A stretch of 55,625 nt of DNA, taken from assembly GCA_003170415.1 (NCBI GenBank), contig PMZJ01000030.1:1-55625 (forward strand), read 5' to 3'. How positions within the stretch are numbered: the first letter of the stretch is position 1; every line of letters starts with the position of its first letter. The notes under the pieces are model-generated. The model saw only the letters and a list, made by a program, of their open reading frames with translations, was not told where the DNA came from and searched no databases. Positions 41,259 through 51,305 of the stretch are shown piece by piece. The translations under genes were made by a program, and so were the position numbers. This DNA comes from Phycisphaerales bacterium (GTDB taxonomy: Bacteria; Planctomycetota; Phycisphaerae; Sedimentisphaerales; Anaerobacaceae).

Positions 41259-42812
41259 TTATCTACGATTGTCTCTTTGCGAGCCCTTGTCCTTGGACGA
41301 ATCGCTATCCCTGGACGTGTCTTTATCACGTGGAGCGTCATTGCTTTTGGGCGTATGTTTGACGTCGGTTTTATGCTCATCGGCGGGCTGAGAAGGTGAG
41401 GTTTTACTGAAGAATCCTTCCTGTTTACCGACAATCGGCGGAGATGGAATGTTCACCCGCTCCGACGACGGACTGCGTTTGGTTTCCTGGACAGACACAT
41501 TCCCGGCCTTGTTATTGGCTGCGAGGCCTGTTTTTTTTCCTGTCGGCTGTGTTGCCGGACTGCTGCGTTCTATGTTTGGCCCGCCTGATTTCTTTGAGGC
41601 CGGTGAGGATTCCCATTTGCTTCGTTCTTCACCGAATTTGTGCAGCTCGGTTGCGCCGGTTGAAATCTTCTGTCTGGCGTCGGTATTTATCGTTTCAAAC
41701 TTCATCGGTGACTTCTTATCCGCAACGATTTTGTCCATCGTCCGGGCCATCCGGATATCTTTTTGCTTTGCTTTAGGCAATTTTCCCATTTGTTGTTCCA
41801 TCTCGCGGTACGTCCGCGGCGGGCGCATATCCTTGTCGGTGCGTCTTAGCTCGTAATCATGTCTTTCATGCTCTTCCCAGCGCAGGTCAGCCCTGTGGCT
41901 CCATCGGTCATGCTCATAAATAGGGTCGTACCAGGAATGGCGGCTTTCACACTCGAACTGCGGGAAGATGCCTATGCCGATATAGAAGTCATCATAGTAA
42001 TCGCCAAAGTAGAAATGGCTGTATCGCGGACAGGTGAACAGATTGAGCTGAAGTGCGCCGATATCTACTGCGACGCCAAGTGACAGCGAGAAACCGGGCC
42101 GTTCCCAGACATGCCTGGGTATATAAACCGGCGCAAACAAAACGCCTCGACTCCTCAGAGGGTAATCCCAGTTTCCCGCGACGAATACGTAACCTCGCGG
42201 CGTGCATACATAATGTGAAGGCGTCCAAAGCCATCCTTCCTGGGCCGCAAGCCAGTAACCGTTTCGCCAGATATACTGGCCCTGATACCAGTACCAGCAG
42301 GGCGGCACCCAGATATTGTCGTCTGTGGGCGGAGCTCCCGGCGGTTCGACATCCGCGATTGCCGGCGGGGCGGGCAGATATTCAATCTGCTGAACATCAC
42401 TAACCTGTGCCCAGAAACCGGGAACCCATGTCCAGCCCTGGTCTGTTTTGGACCAGTATCCTGGCATCCAGTATCTGCCCGGCGGGGCAGCTCGCCAGCA
42501 GCCGCTGACCCAAATGTAGTCGTTGCGTTCAGAGTCCCATGCCCAATAACCAGGAACCCATACGTATTGATCGCCCACGGGCTTATCCGAGGGCGGATTT
42601 TCAACTATATTGGCGGGCGGCTGAGTCGGGGCCATCACGCCCGGCTGTGTGTTCAGGTCAACCGGTTCGGCAAACGCCTCGTGGACGGGGCCGCGAGTCA
42701 AAACCGCGGGTTGTTCTTGCGCTGGCGTCGGTGGCGGCTGGGTCGAGTCCTCGCCATACAGCGGGGCAACCGCAAACACGGTTGTTATCACAAGCACAAT
42801 CGCAGTTTTCAT
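41259..42812 (-). CDS. secreted YXWGXW-repeat protein
   Basis: A 517-residue protein with a signal peptide (MKTAIVLVITTVFAVAPLYG). Residues about 70-250 contain repeated Trp/Tyr-rich motifs such as WVPGYWAWDSERNDYIWVSG, WMPGYWSKT, WVPGFWAQ and YVFVAGNWDY, the YXWGXW family pattern found in planctomycete and proteobacterial secreted proteins of unknown role. The C-terminal half (about 320-517) is charged, low in complexity and Ser/Lys-rich, ending in an Asp/Ser/Lys-rich tail. Probably cell-surface or periplasmic. Confidence 0.8.
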   Translation of the reverse strand: MKTAIVLVITTVFAVAPLYGEDSTQPPPTPAQEQPAVLTRGPVHEAFAEPVDLNTQPGVMAPTQPPANIVENPPSDKPVGDQYVWVPGYWAWDSERNDYIWVSGCWRAAPPGRYWMPGYWSKTDQGWTWVPGFWAQVSDVQQIEYLPAPPAIADVEPPGAPPTDDNIWVPPCWYWYQGQYIWRNGYWLAAQEGWLWTPSHYVCTPRGYVFVAGNWDYPLRSRGVLFAPVYIPRHVWERPGFSLSLGVAVDIGALQLNLFTCPRYSHFYFGDYYDDFYIGIGIFPQFECESRHSWYDPIYEHDRWSHRADLRWEEHERHDYELRRTDKDMRPPRTYREMEQQMGKLPKAKQKDIRMARTMDKIVADKKSPMKFETINTDARQKISTGATELHKFGEERSKWESSPASKKSGGPNIERSSPATQPTGKKTGLAANNKAGNVSVQETKRSPSSERVNIPSPPIVGKQEGFFSKTSPSQPADEHKTDVKHTPKSNDAPRDKDTSRDSDSSKDKGSQRDNRR

Positions 42813-42935
42813 ATATTTACCCTTTCATAAAAAAAGCCGGAATATCAATCGCTTCCCTTATTTTAGAAACGTTTTTCACGGCTAATATATTGCAGCAAAA
42901 TGACGGACCCGCCATAACAACAAAATACGATTACA

Positions 42936-42963
42936 ATTATAGATTGTGCAAGCCGGACGTCAA
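42936..42963 (-). promoter_or_regulatory. promoter of the YXWGXW gene
   Basis: Minus strand TTGACG (complement of 42958-42963), 16 bases, TATAAT (complement of 42936-42941). It predicts a leader of about 115 bases. The gap 42813-43204 otherwise shows only a hairpin with a T run at 42950-42989 and no gene. Confidence 0.55.
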
Positions 42964-43204
42964 GGAAAAGTGGATTTGCCGGCTTTTTTAGGTGATAAAA
43001 GGAGTTGCGCGATTATTCAGGGCTGCCGATTAAGGCAGGTAAACCAGCCCGGATTCGTTGAAGTCGGCGAATTTAATGCCGAGGTGATGCTCATTTGTTT
43101 TAGCGATAGTAAAGGAGCAATTGTTTGCGTCGAAAGCGCAAAGACAAACGCGCACACAGGCTGATAACGAAACAGCCGGTTTTGGTTACTGATGCCGATT
43201 CGGT

Positions 43205-45565
43205 TTAAAAAGGCCAGTTCGCGGGACAGTTGTTCATCCAATAGCCGGCCAGAATACTAAAGTCGGCAAAATTAACTTTTCCGTCGTGGTTAAGGTCTGC
43301 TCCGATGTTTGAGCCCGTCTGTAACCAGCAGTTGGAAAATGCGTCGAAGTCGTAAATATCAATAACGCCGATGACTTTGACGGCGATGTCTTTGGTGAAG
43401 TCGGGAAGCGTGTAGGTAAGCTGCCCGCTGACGGAATTGGCTGTGCCTGAGTTGATAATGCCGCCTGCGTCGCGAGTCGCGTAAACATAGACATTGTAAA
43501 GACCGTCGCTAAGCCCTTTGGCGATAACCGGCTCGTCGTGGAAAGTTCCGTTATTTATCAGCCCGTATTGGCTGTTGGTGTCGTAAATCCAGAAATAGCC
43601 CCGCTGTTTGTTTACAAGCCCCATAGAACCCAGCAGCGAGACGTTATTGGGAGCGAACTCATAACCGGTTATATTAAACCAGTCGTTGCCGGTGTTTTTG
43701 ACCTGAACCGTTTGCGGACCAGCCGAGAGCGGAACAGTGATTATAAAGCTGGGTACCAGAGGACCATAGCTATGTGAAAAGACAACAACGCCATTAACAA
43801 GCACCTGCAAGCTATTAGTGCTGTTTGCATCGCCTGCCACATGAATTTTGAAATAGCCGTCTGTAGGCATGGTTAAATGGAAATTAGGGTCAGACCTTAG
43901 ATGACGCCAATCCTCCCAAATTCCCTGAAGATATTGGCTGAGCTTATCCATACCGGGGAAGAAATCGCCCTGAAGATAAAATACATTCTGGTCGGACACT
44001 GCAAAAAAATCGGTGAGGACCGGATTGGCGAAGTAAGATTCGGCTCCGGAAGCGGCTCGCTGTGCCCTGGTCAGATTGCAGTCAGCGAGGTTTTCATTGG
44101 CATCGTAAATCGAAAGCGGCGTATATACGCCATAAAGATTACAGGGGTCTATGTAATTGTCCCACCACCAAAGGTGCGCGCTGCTTTTGGCGAAAAAGGC
44201 GCTCCAGATGCCATTGTGCATTTCCAGGCCTTCTTTTAACTGTGTTGCGTAAGGTTCCGGTTGGGTGCTGCCTTCGGGGCCGCCGCCTAAACCGAATTCA
44301 GCCATAAGCACCGGTTTGTTGAAGTCCGCCAAGCTCAGGGCTGATTGCTCGAAGGTGCGAATGGTATCACCTCCGTAGTAATGATTCTCAACGAGGTTGA
44401 TATCGGGCAGATTCCAGAGGTTTTCAAATCCGGAGCCGTGACTGCTGGTAGTAACGGGGTGCTTGAATGCGTCGATGCTGCGAATATAAGATGCCATAGT
44501 GTTGTGCCACGCTACGACGGTTGCCGGCTGTGTTTTCCAGCCGTTGGTCCACTGGACCTCGTTGAACAATTCCCAGGCGAAGATTGAGGTCGAATAACCC
44601 CAGCGGGCGACGATGTAGCGGTATTTATTTTTAGTTAATTGTATGGCACAGGGGTCGGTGAAGTATTTGCAGGGGTCGCTGAGGAATCCGCCCGGATTAG
44701 CGGAGTTATAAGGGTTGTTGGCCCAGTCACTGTCGGTGTCTGTGCTGACCTGGCCGTGATGTTGAAGAGCGAACTGGATGGCGATATCATTTTGCTCCGC
44801 GATTTCAACGTACTTATCCATACGCATCGATGTCTGCTGAGATGGTTTTCCGCAACCCTGAAAATATGTCGTGCCCCAGAGTCCGATTTTCCATTCAAGC
44901 GCCACTGCCATATCGCTGTTGCCGCCGCTACTGCTATCGCCGTATGGACAACTCCATAGTCTGACCCAGTTTGCCCCCGCATTGTGCATTTTTTTAAGAT
45001 AATAGTCCCATCTATAGGTTCCGCCGCTGTTCCAGCCGATGTTCTGGCCGATGTTGATGCGTGTATCGCCATTAGCATATTTGAGGAAGTCGTGCTGGTT
45101 GGGGTCAACTATGATGAACCCTTTTTTGCCGCTTTCCTGGCAGGTAAAAGAGCCGGCATTTGTTGCTGTTGCTGTTCCATCCACGTCTTTAACTTTGATA
45201 TCACAGGTATATGAGCCAATTTGTGATGGCGCGAATCTTGCCTTCCATGATATTGCGCCTGCGCCAGAGTCGGGATAAGTTTCAGGATTGCTTCCTGATG
45301 CCGTATATGCCTTATAATAAAACCCGGGGATATTCACGTCGGTCCCGTCGGGCTGATGAAAAGTTACCGTAACGTCAACCTCGCAGGGGTCGAAGGGATT
45401 TGTGTATGTCCGTGAAAGCGTAAATGTCAATTCGTATTTGGTGTACCTGCCGATGGTGGAACTGTTTTGCGAAATGCCGCTTATTGTTGTTGCGCCGGCC
45501 TGGCCGATTGCTATGGTCAGGATAATCAGGTGTGCAGACAAAATACGCACCACCATTTTCATCAT
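43205..45565 (-). CDS. secreted GH5-like cellulase with N-terminal Ig-like and C-terminal dockerin-like domains
   Basis: About 786 residues from ATG 45565 (AAGGGGG upstream). Signal peptide ends near GQAGA; a DUF5060-type Ig-like domain follows (about 25-135: YELTFTLSRTY, GSYTCDIKV). The catalytic barrel (about 140-470) carries WELFNEVQW (acid/base Glu) and PVLMAEFGLGG (nucleophile Glu), so it is a glycoside hydrolase of the GH5/cellulase clan. Two beta domains follow, and the last 60 residues are a dockerin-like EF-hand pair (DLNHDGKVNFADFSILAGYW). Target: beta-1,4-glucan, mannan or xylan. It sits divergently from the GH115-GH8 gene. Confidence 0.85.
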   Translation of the reverse strand: MMKMVVRILSAHLIILTIAIGQAGATTISGISQNSSTIGRYTKYELTFTLSRTYTNPFDPCEVDVTVTFHQPDGTDVNIPGFYYKAYTASGSNPETYPDSGAGAISWKARFAPSQIGSYTCDIKVKDVDGTATATNAGSFTCQESGKKGFIIVDPNQHDFLKYANGDTRINIGQNIGWNSGGTYRWDYYLKKMHNAGANWVRLWSCPYGDSSSGGNSDMAVALEWKIGLWGTTYFQGCGKPSQQTSMRMDKYVEIAEQNDIAIQFALQHHGQVSTDTDSDWANNPYNSANPGGFLSDPCKYFTDPCAIQLTKNKYRYIVARWGYSTSIFAWELFNEVQWTNGWKTQPATVVAWHNTMASYIRSIDAFKHPVTTSSHGSGFENLWNLPDINLVENHYYGGDTIRTFEQSALSLADFNKPVLMAEFGLGGGPEGSTQPEPYATQLKEGLEMHNGIWSAFFAKSSAHLWWWDNYIDPCNLYGVYTPLSIYDANENLADCNLTRAQRAASGAESYFANPVLTDFFAVSDQNVFYLQGDFFPGMDKLSQYLQGIWEDWRHLRSDPNFHLTMPTDGYFKIHVAGDANSTNSLQVLVNGVVVFSHSYGPLVPSFIITVPLSAGPQTVQVKNTGNDWFNITGYEFAPNNVSLLGSMGLVNKQRGYFWIYDTNSQYGLINNGTFHDEPVIAKGLSDGLYNVYVYATRDAGGIINSGTANSVSGQLTYTLPDFTKDIAVKVIGVIDIYDFDAFSNCWLQTGSNIGADLNHDGKVNFADFSILAGYWMNNCPANWPF

Positions 45566-45632
45566 TGCCCCCTTTTTTATGATTCCTCTCGATACGAGTG
45601 TGGCGTTATCAGCCCAATAGTACCACATTAAC

Positions 45633-45662
45633 ATTATACCTTGAAAAGGGGGAGCAAGTCCA
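45633..45662 (-). promoter_or_regulatory. promoter of the GH5-like gene
   Basis: Minus strand TGGACT (complement of 45657-45662), 18 bases, TATAAT (complement of 45633-45638), about 68 bases before the start. Confidence 0.5.
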
Positions 45663-45771
45663 GAGCATTTTGCCGGGATCGCCTTATTTGCCCTTAAATG
45701 GCTGTTTTTGGCGCTTTTAGCCGAAAAAGACCTCGACTTGGCGCTTGTGGTCGAGTACCGGCCTAAAGAGA

Positions 45772-45785
45772 TAAATCGCTTAATA
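45772..45785. promoter_or_regulatory. weak LacI-type operator candidate before the GH115-GH8 gene
   Basis: TAAATCGCTTAA has the AANCGNTT core but matches the AGTAANCGNTTACT sites of this locus only in part. It lies about 100 bases upstream of ATG 45887, next to TATAGT (45785-45790). The 45566-45886 gap holds no gene. Confidence 0.3.
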
Positions 45786-45886
45786 TAGTTTGGCATCAAA
45801 AAAGCTGCTTTCAAAAACTTACACAATGCGTTATTAAAGATAACGAGCAAAATGACCAGCTTAAAAAGATTATTAAGGGGTGTTTT

Positions 45887-48800
45887 ATGATTACTCGGCA
45901 TATTGTTCAACGAATGGGTATGCAGGGTACAATACGCGGGGCGAGGATTTTTGGGATAATGCTTTGGCTTGTTTTTATTTGCCCGGTTTTGTTTAGTTCC
46001 CTGTGTTTTGCCATTGGTCAGGAACAATATGTGGACTTCAATTCCGGTGAAGGCGATTTTTGCATTGCGCAAAAAGACAACGTCGCGGGCATATACATTG
46101 ATTCGAATGATTACGCTGGCGTAATTAGCGCGGGTAATGACCTGCAGGTGGATATTAATCGCGTCACGGGACAAATTGCGAAAATATCAAATAAGGAAAC
46201 CGGTTTGGGGAAAAATACGATAATCGTCGGCACGATTGGCAAAAGCCCGATTATCGACCGGCTGATTAAATATGGCAAAATTGATGTGAATCAAATTGCG
46301 GGCAAATGGGAATCGTTTGTTATTCAGGTTGTGCCCAAACCTTTAGCCGGCGTCGAGAATGCCCTTGTTATTGCTGGCAGTGACAAAAGAGGCACGATTT
46401 ACGGCATATACGACCTTTCGGAGCAGATAGGTGTATCTCCCTGGTATTGGTGGGCGGATGTGCCTGTGCAGCATAAGGATGCTCTTTTTGTAAAGACGGG
46501 AAGATATGTTCAGGGGCCGCCCGCGGTCAAATATCGCGGTATTTTCCTCAATGATGAGGGCTGGGCGCTTACTCCATGGGTTAAAGAAAAATATGGTGAC
46601 TATAACAGTAAATTTTACACCAAAGTTTTCGAACTTTTGCTTCGGTTAAAGGCCAACTATCTCTGGCCGGCGATGTGGAACAACGCCTTCAATGAAGATG
46701 ACTCGAATAACCCGCGCCTTGCCGACGAATATGGGATAGTTATGGGGACATCTCATCAGGAGCCGATGCTTCGGGCGCAAAAGGAATGGGACAGGCGCTA
46801 CCAGAGCACACTTGGTAACTGGAATTATTATACCGACGCCAACACTCTCCAAAACTTCTGGCGGGAAGGCATCAGGCGCAACAAGAATTATGAAAGCATT
46901 ATCACAATCGGGCTGAGAGGAGAAAACGATACGCCGATGATTCCGGACGGCAACGTTCCTAAAAGTATGGCGTTATTGAAAGAAATCCTGGCTGTTCAGC
47001 GGAAAATGATTGCCGAAGAGGTCAATCCTGATGCATCCAAAGTGCCGCAGTTATGGTGTCCCTATAAGGAGGTTCAGGAATATTACGAAAAGGGGTTGCG
47101 AGTTCCCGATGACGTAACGATACTGTGGTGTGACGACAACTGGGGCAATATCAGGCGTCTGCCGACCATGGAGGAACGCAAGAGAAGCGGCGGGGCGGGT
47201 GTCTATTATCACTTCGATTTTCACGGCGGGCCGCGCTCATACGAATGGCTCAATACTACTCAAATCATCAAGGTCCAGGAGCAGATGAACCTCGCGTATA
47301 ATTACGGCGCGACGAAAATATGGATTGTCAACGTGGGCGATCTCAAGCCGATGGAATTTCCGACCGAATTTTTCCTGACCTTCGCCTGGGACCCGCAAAG
47401 ATGGCCGAAAGAGAAAATATCGGAATTTACCCGGCTGTGGGCCCAGCGTGAGTTTGGCCCGAGGTATGCCGGGGAGATTGCGGATATAGTATCCAAATAC
47501 ACAAAGTATAATGCCAGACGCAAACCCGAACTTCTCGACCCCAACACATTCAGTGTCATTAATTACAGGGAGGCAGACACTGTAGTTGCTGATTTTAACG
47601 CTATTGCGGCCAAAGCCGAGCAAATCTATCGAAACCTGCCCGATAGCGCCAAAGACGCCTTTTTCCAGCTGGTTCTCTACCCGACAAAGGCCTGCGCCCA
47701 GGTTACCGAGCTTTATGTCACTGCGGGCAAAAACAAATTATACGCTGAGCAAAAACGCGCAAGCACCAACGACCTTGCCGCGAAGACCAGGGCTTTGTTT
47801 GAAGCCGATGCCGAGCTGTCCCGGTATTACAACCGTGAAATGGCCAATGGCAAATGGAACCATATGATGGACACGGCGCACATCGGTTATACATCCTGGA
47901 ATCCGCCGCAAAAAAATAATATGCCCAAAGTCGAGGAAATCAACGTTCCAGCCGAGCCGAATATGGGAGTTGCGGTTGAAGGTTTTAGGTCCGCCTGGCC
48001 CGGTCCTTCGGATGAACCGGTTCTGCCGGGATTTAGCGTATTTGGCGAGCAACGTCGATATATCGATGTGTTTAATCGTGGACAAACACCGTTTGAATTC
48101 TCAGCCAAACCAAGCGCTGACTGGATTGTGCTAAGCGCCGACAAAGGAACCGTTGATAAAGAAACGCGCCTCTGGGTGAATATCGCCTACAGCAAAGCGC
48201 CCGCAGGCGACGCTAACGGCCCTGTCAAGATTTCCGGCCCAGGCGCAAAAGAGGTAAACATCAAAATCAATTCATTTAATCCTGCTGAACCCAACAAGGA
48301 TTCTTTAGAGGGTTTTGTTGAAGCCGATGGCTATGTTTCCATTGAAGCGGAGCACTACACGAAGAAAATTGATGCGGGCGAGGTTCGCTGGGAGAAAATA
48401 GAGGATTATGGGCGGACTGATTCTGCTATGAGTATTTTCCCGGTTACCGCTCAAAGCGTTATGCCGCCGAAGGATTCTCCTTGTCTCGAATACAAAATGT
48501 TTCTGTTCCATTCCGGCAATATCGAAGTCGAGACGATTGTCGCTCCCACGTTAAATTTCGTCCCCGACAGGGACCTGCGTTACGCCGTATCGTTCGATGA
48601 CGAGGTGCCGCAAATCATAACTATTGTGCCGAAGAATTATATCGTTGCATACTCAAACGAGGACTGGCAGGAATCTGTAAGAAACAATGCTCGTATAGTC
48701 AAAAGCAATCACTCGCTCCTCTGTGCGGGTTATCATATACTGAAGGTGTGGATGGTTGACCCGGGTGTTGTGTTGGAGAAAATTATGGTTAATACAGGCG

Positions 48801-50080
48801 GCGTCAGGCCGAGTTATTTAGGCCCGCCCGAAAGTTATCGTAACACCTCAGCCGGCGAAAAATCAAAGACCGCTGAGAATAATACTGATGGTTCCGGCGC
48901 CTTCGCGACTGGAAATTATCGTAACCTGTTTGTCGAAGCGGGCCATTCTCGGGAGCAAGTCAAAGAAAAGGTCAACGCTATCTTCCAGCAGTTGTTTCAC
49001 GGCGACCCCTGCACGCAAGCGATTTATTATCCCGCCGGCAGCAACGCCAACGGGCCGCTCGCCTATATCTGGGACATAGGCAGTAATGACGTGCGTTCCG
49101 AAGGAATGTCTTACGGGATGATGATAGCCGTGCAGTTAGACAAAAAAGCCGAATTCGATGCTATATGGAACTGGGCGAAGACATATATGTATCACGATTC
49201 GCCAAATCATCCCTCTTATGGTTTCTTTTCCTGGTCGGTTAAGACCAGCGGCGTGCCGAATGATGAGATGCCCGCGCCCGATGGCGAAGAATATTTTGTT
49301 ACGTCGCTTTATTTTGCCGCGAGTCGCTGGGGCAATGGTCAGGGCATTTATGATTACAAGGCCGAGGCCGACCGGCTTTTAAACAATATGAAAAACCGTG
49401 CGAATATCACAGGCCCAACGGTAAAAGGCACAATGACAGCTGGCGGGCTTTTCGATGCCGAACACAAAATGGTCCGCTTCACTCCGGATATTGTAAACAT
49501 CGAGCATACGGACCCATCATATCATTTGCCCGCGTTCTATGAGCTTTGGGCGAGATGGGGACCCCAGGCAGACAGGTCTTTTTGGGCACAAGCCGCTTCG
49601 GCAAGCCGGGAGTTTTTCCAGAGAGCGACCAATCCCATCACGGCTCTGGCTCCAGAGTACGCTAATTTCGACGGGACACCGTGGGCAAGTCCCTGGAACA
49701 GCAACTCCGCTGATTTTCAGTTTGACTCGTGGCGCACCGCGATGAACTGGTCGGTTGACTGGGCGTGGTGGGGCAGGGATGCACGCGAAAGACAGCTAAG
49801 CGACCGTCTGCAGGCATTTTTTGAGTCAAAAGGTATATCCACCTACGGAAACCAGTTTACCCTCGATGGCAATCAGTTCGGCTCTGACCACTCGACTGGA
49901 TTAGTGGCTATGAATGCCATCGCTGGTCTTGCCGCTGCCAATCCACTCGCAAAACAATTCGTCGAGGCACTGTGGAATATGCCCGTCCCAATGGGACAAT
50001 GGCGATATTATGATGGGATGCTTTATATGCTCGCAACGCTTCATTGCAGTGGTGAATTTCGAATCTGGCAGCCCAAATAG
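45887..50080 (+). CDS. secreted GH115 alpha-glucuronidase fused to a GH8 exo-oligoxylanase
   Basis: 1397 residues with a signal peptide (about 1-44). Residues about 55-800 are a GH115 xylan alpha-1,2-glucuronidase (VKYRGIFLNDEGWALTPW, KANYLWPAMWNNAF, MGTSHQEPMLRAQKEW, TIGLRGENDTPM), followed by its C-terminal beta domain (about 805-985, with VEADGYVSIEAEHYTKK). After a Ser/Thr-rich linker (about 985-1005) comes a complete GH8 domain with SEGMSYGMMIAVQL (general acid Glu) and FQFDSWRTAMN (base Asp), closest to reducing-end xylose-releasing exo-oligoxylanases. One chain thus removes methylglucuronate and trims xylo-oligomers. AAGGGG precedes ATG 45887. I know no described fusion of these two families. 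Confidence 0.92.
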   Translation: MITRHIVQRMGMQGTIRGARIFGIMLWLVFICPVLFSSLCFAIGQEQYVDFNSGEGDFCIAQKDNVAGIYIDSNDYAGVISAGNDLQVDINRVTGQIAKISNKETGLGKNTIIVGTIGKSPIIDRLIKYGKIDVNQIAGKWESFVIQVVPKPLAGVENALVIAGSDKRGTIYGIYDLSEQIGVSPWYWWADVPVQHKDALFVKTGRYVQGPPAVKYRGIFLNDEGWALTPWVKEKYGDYNSKFYTKVFELLLRLKANYLWPAMWNNAFNEDDSNNPRLADEYGIVMGTSHQEPMLRAQKEWDRRYQSTLGNWNYYTDANTLQNFWREGIRRNKNYESIITIGLRGENDTPMIPDGNVPKSMALLKEILAVQRKMIAEEVNPDASKVPQLWCPYKEVQEYYEKGLRVPDDVTILWCDDNWGNIRRLPTMEERKRSGGAGVYYHFDFHGGPRSYEWLNTTQIIKVQEQMNLAYNYGATKIWIVNVGDLKPMEFPTEFFLTFAWDPQRWPKEKISEFTRLWAQREFGPRYAGEIADIVSKYTKYNARRKPELLDPNTFSVINYREADTVVADFNAIAAKAEQIYRNLPDSAKDAFFQLVLYPTKACAQVTELYVTAGKNKLYAEQKRASTNDLAAKTRALFEADAELSRYYNREMANGKWNHMMDTAHIGYTSWNPPQKNNMPKVEEINVPAEPNMGVAVEGFRSAWPGPSDEPVLPGFSVFGEQRRYIDVFNRGQTPFEFSAKPSADWIVLSADKGTVDKETRLWVNIAYSKAPAGDANGPVKISGPGAKEVNIKINSFNPAEPNKDSLEGFVEADGYVSIEAEHYTKKIDAGEVRWEKIEDYGRTDSAMSIFPVTAQSVMPPKDSPCLEYKMFLFHSGNIEVETIVAPTLNFVPDRDLRYAVSFDDEVPQIITIVPKNYIVAYSNEDWQESVRNNARIVKSNHSLLCAGYHILKVWMVDPGVVLEKIMVNTGGVRPSYLGPPESYRNTSAGEKSKTAENNTDGSGAFATGNYRNLFVEAGHSREQVKEKVNAIFQQLFHGDPCTQAIYYPAGSNANGPLAYIWDIGSNDVRSEGMSYGMMIAVQLDKKAEFDAIWNWAKTYMYHDSPNHPSYGFFSWSVKTSGVPNDEMPAPDGEEYFVTSLYFAASRWGNGQGIYDYKAEADRLLNNMKNRANITGPTVKGTMTAGGLFDAEHKMVRFTPDIVNIEHTDPSYHLPAFYELWARWGPQADRSFWAQAASASREFFQRATNPITALAPEYANFDGTPWASPWNSNSADFQFDSWRTAMNWSVDWAWWGRDARERQLSDRLQAFFESKGISTYGNQFTLDGNQFGSDHSTGLVAMNAIAGLAAANPLAKQFVEALWNMPVPMGQWRYYDGMLYMLATLHCSGEFRIWQPK

Positions 50081-50200
50081 GCATAAGAATAAGGGAGATA
50101 CTTTTTTACCTGCCAGAACCTTATTTTTTCCTTAATTTTGGGGGTCAGGGGTGTGATTTGCCTGAAAAACAAAGTTTTTTCAAAAAAAAGCAAAAAACCC

Positions 50201-50229
50201 TTGACTTGCCATCGCTCAAAGTGTACTTT
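50201..50229 (+). promoter_or_regulatory. promoter of the PEP-CTERM gene
   Basis: TTGACT (50201-50206), 17 bases, TACTTT (50224-50229), with the operator directly after it. The leader to the start at 50509 is about 270 bases and holds no gene. Confidence 0.65.
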
Positions 50230-50232
50230 ATA

Positions 50233-50246
50233 AGTAAGCGTTTACT
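50233..50246. promoter_or_regulatory. LacI-type operator of the PEP-CTERM gene
   Basis: AGTAAGCGTTTACT, a CG-centred palindrome that begins 3 bases after the -10 box, so a bound repressor would cover the transcription start. It differs by one base from the site at 55333-55346 read on the other strand. Confidence 0.7.
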
Positions 50247-50508
50247 TAGCGCCTTATAATAGTGAGAGAGTTCGGCGGATTCGCCGGATATTATAGGCCT
50301 TGTAATAAAGTAAGGGTAAGAAGGTGATGAAAGAGAGGATAGACCAATTCGGATGACATTCCAGAGATATGCGCCAGATGCGGTCAGAGTTTGTACGCAT
50401 ATCGCACGGATACAAATATCTCACAAGGACAAATGGTTGAAAGTCGAAAAAAGTATTAACGAGAAGGGTAGTTTAAAATATTAACATTTTTTGAAGGAGG
50501 AGTAGAGT

Positions 50509-51159
50509 ATGAGTAATAAGATTGTTACTGTTTTACTTGTCGCTGTTCTGGCGTCTGCAAGTTATGCAGGTGTCATTGGTAACTGGGAAAATATGCCCAC
50601 CAGTGGCGACGGCTGGATTGATTGGTCTAACAATTCGGGCGCTGGCGTGGGTATTCAAACGTTATCTCAGTACACCGTCAACACGAGCTGGCATACGCTC
50701 GGCAGCCAAAGCTTGCAGCTGACTAAGAATGGCTGGGCACAGACCCTTTCCCTTAAACTGGAGTACAACGGTGAAAGAGCTGATTTTCTGGCCAACTCAA
50801 AGCTGGAGTTTGACGTTGCGGTTCCGAACCTCGGCGGGGCTGGCGGCTGGGGCAAGATTGAAAATGTTGAGCTTAATGCATCGGGTTGGGGCTTTAATCC
50901 ACTTCCAAGTTCCACCTATATGATTGGACTATGGGCAGGTTCCGGCACGGTGTCGCAGCATGTAGTGATTGACTATTCCGCTGTGAAGGCGCTTGTGACA
51001 GCAACCGCCACTGACGGCTACATAGAGTTTATCTTCACAACCAACAACGATAGCTTAAATAATGAGATGCTTTTCGACAATGTAAGGTTGACACCTGAGC
51101 CGGCGACAATGGCTCTGCTTGGACTCGGCGGTCTTGCTTTGATTCGCAGGAAACGCTAA
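50509..51159 (+). CDS. secreted PEP-CTERM sorting-signal protein
   Basis: A 216-residue exported protein. Signal peptide MSNKIVTVLLVAVLASASYA, then a beta-sandwich (about 25-190) of the carbohydrate-binding jelly-roll type (GNWENMPTSGDGW, LEFDVAVPN, MLFDNVRL), and a terminal PEPATMALLGLGGLALIRRKR-type tail: Pro-Glu-Pro, hydrophobic helix, Arg/Lys cluster. Exosortase would cleave and anchor it in the outer surface. GAAGGAGGAG precedes the ATG. By its place in the xylan locus and its shared operator it is probably a surface glycan-binding protein. Confidence 0.85.
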   Translation: MSNKIVTVLLVAVLASASYAGVIGNWENMPTSGDGWIDWSNNSGAGVGIQTLSQYTVNTSWHTLGSQSLQLTKNGWAQTLSLKLEYNGERADFLANSKLEFDVAVPNLGGAGGWGKIENVELNASGWGFNPLPSSTYMIGLWAGSGTVSQHVVIDYSAVKALVTATATDGYIEFIFTTNNDSLNNEMLFDNVRLTPEPATMALLGLGGLALIRRKR

Positions 51160-51191
51160 TTAGACGCCTGAGTATCGGCTGTTAAAATGAA

Positions 51192-51250
51192 AAAAGCGCC
51201 CCCGTGATTCCGACGTTGGAACGTTCAGTCGGAAACGCGGGGGCGCTTTT
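51192..51250. terminator. strong bidirectional terminator between PEP-CTERM and GH43 genes
   Basis: AAAAGCGCCCCCG (51192-51204) pairs with CGGGGGCGCTTTT (51238-51250), with an inner TTCCGAC/GTCGGAA stem. A-tract and T-tract flank the hairpin, so it serves both convergent genes. Confidence 0.9.
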
Positions 51251-51305
51251 CTTTTGCGTTGTTTTTATCGCTGAATTTGTTTGGCTTGGGTCGGCAGAAC
51301 GATTG

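Noticed and set aside
42950..42989. Hairpin AAGCCGG/CCGGCTT with T run on the plus strand
   Set aside because: Resembles a terminator but no plus-strand gene precedes it, and it overlaps the -35 region of the YXWGXW promoter.
42946..43164. 72-codon open frame between the YXWGXW and GH5-like genes
   Set aside because: Overlaps the minus-strand promoter, contains a hairpin with T run and lacks a ribosome site or known domain.
45566..46174. Long N-terminal extension of the GH5-like protein
   Set aside because: It crosses the divergent promoter region and the start of the GH115-GH8 gene; ATG 45565 gives a normal signal peptide.
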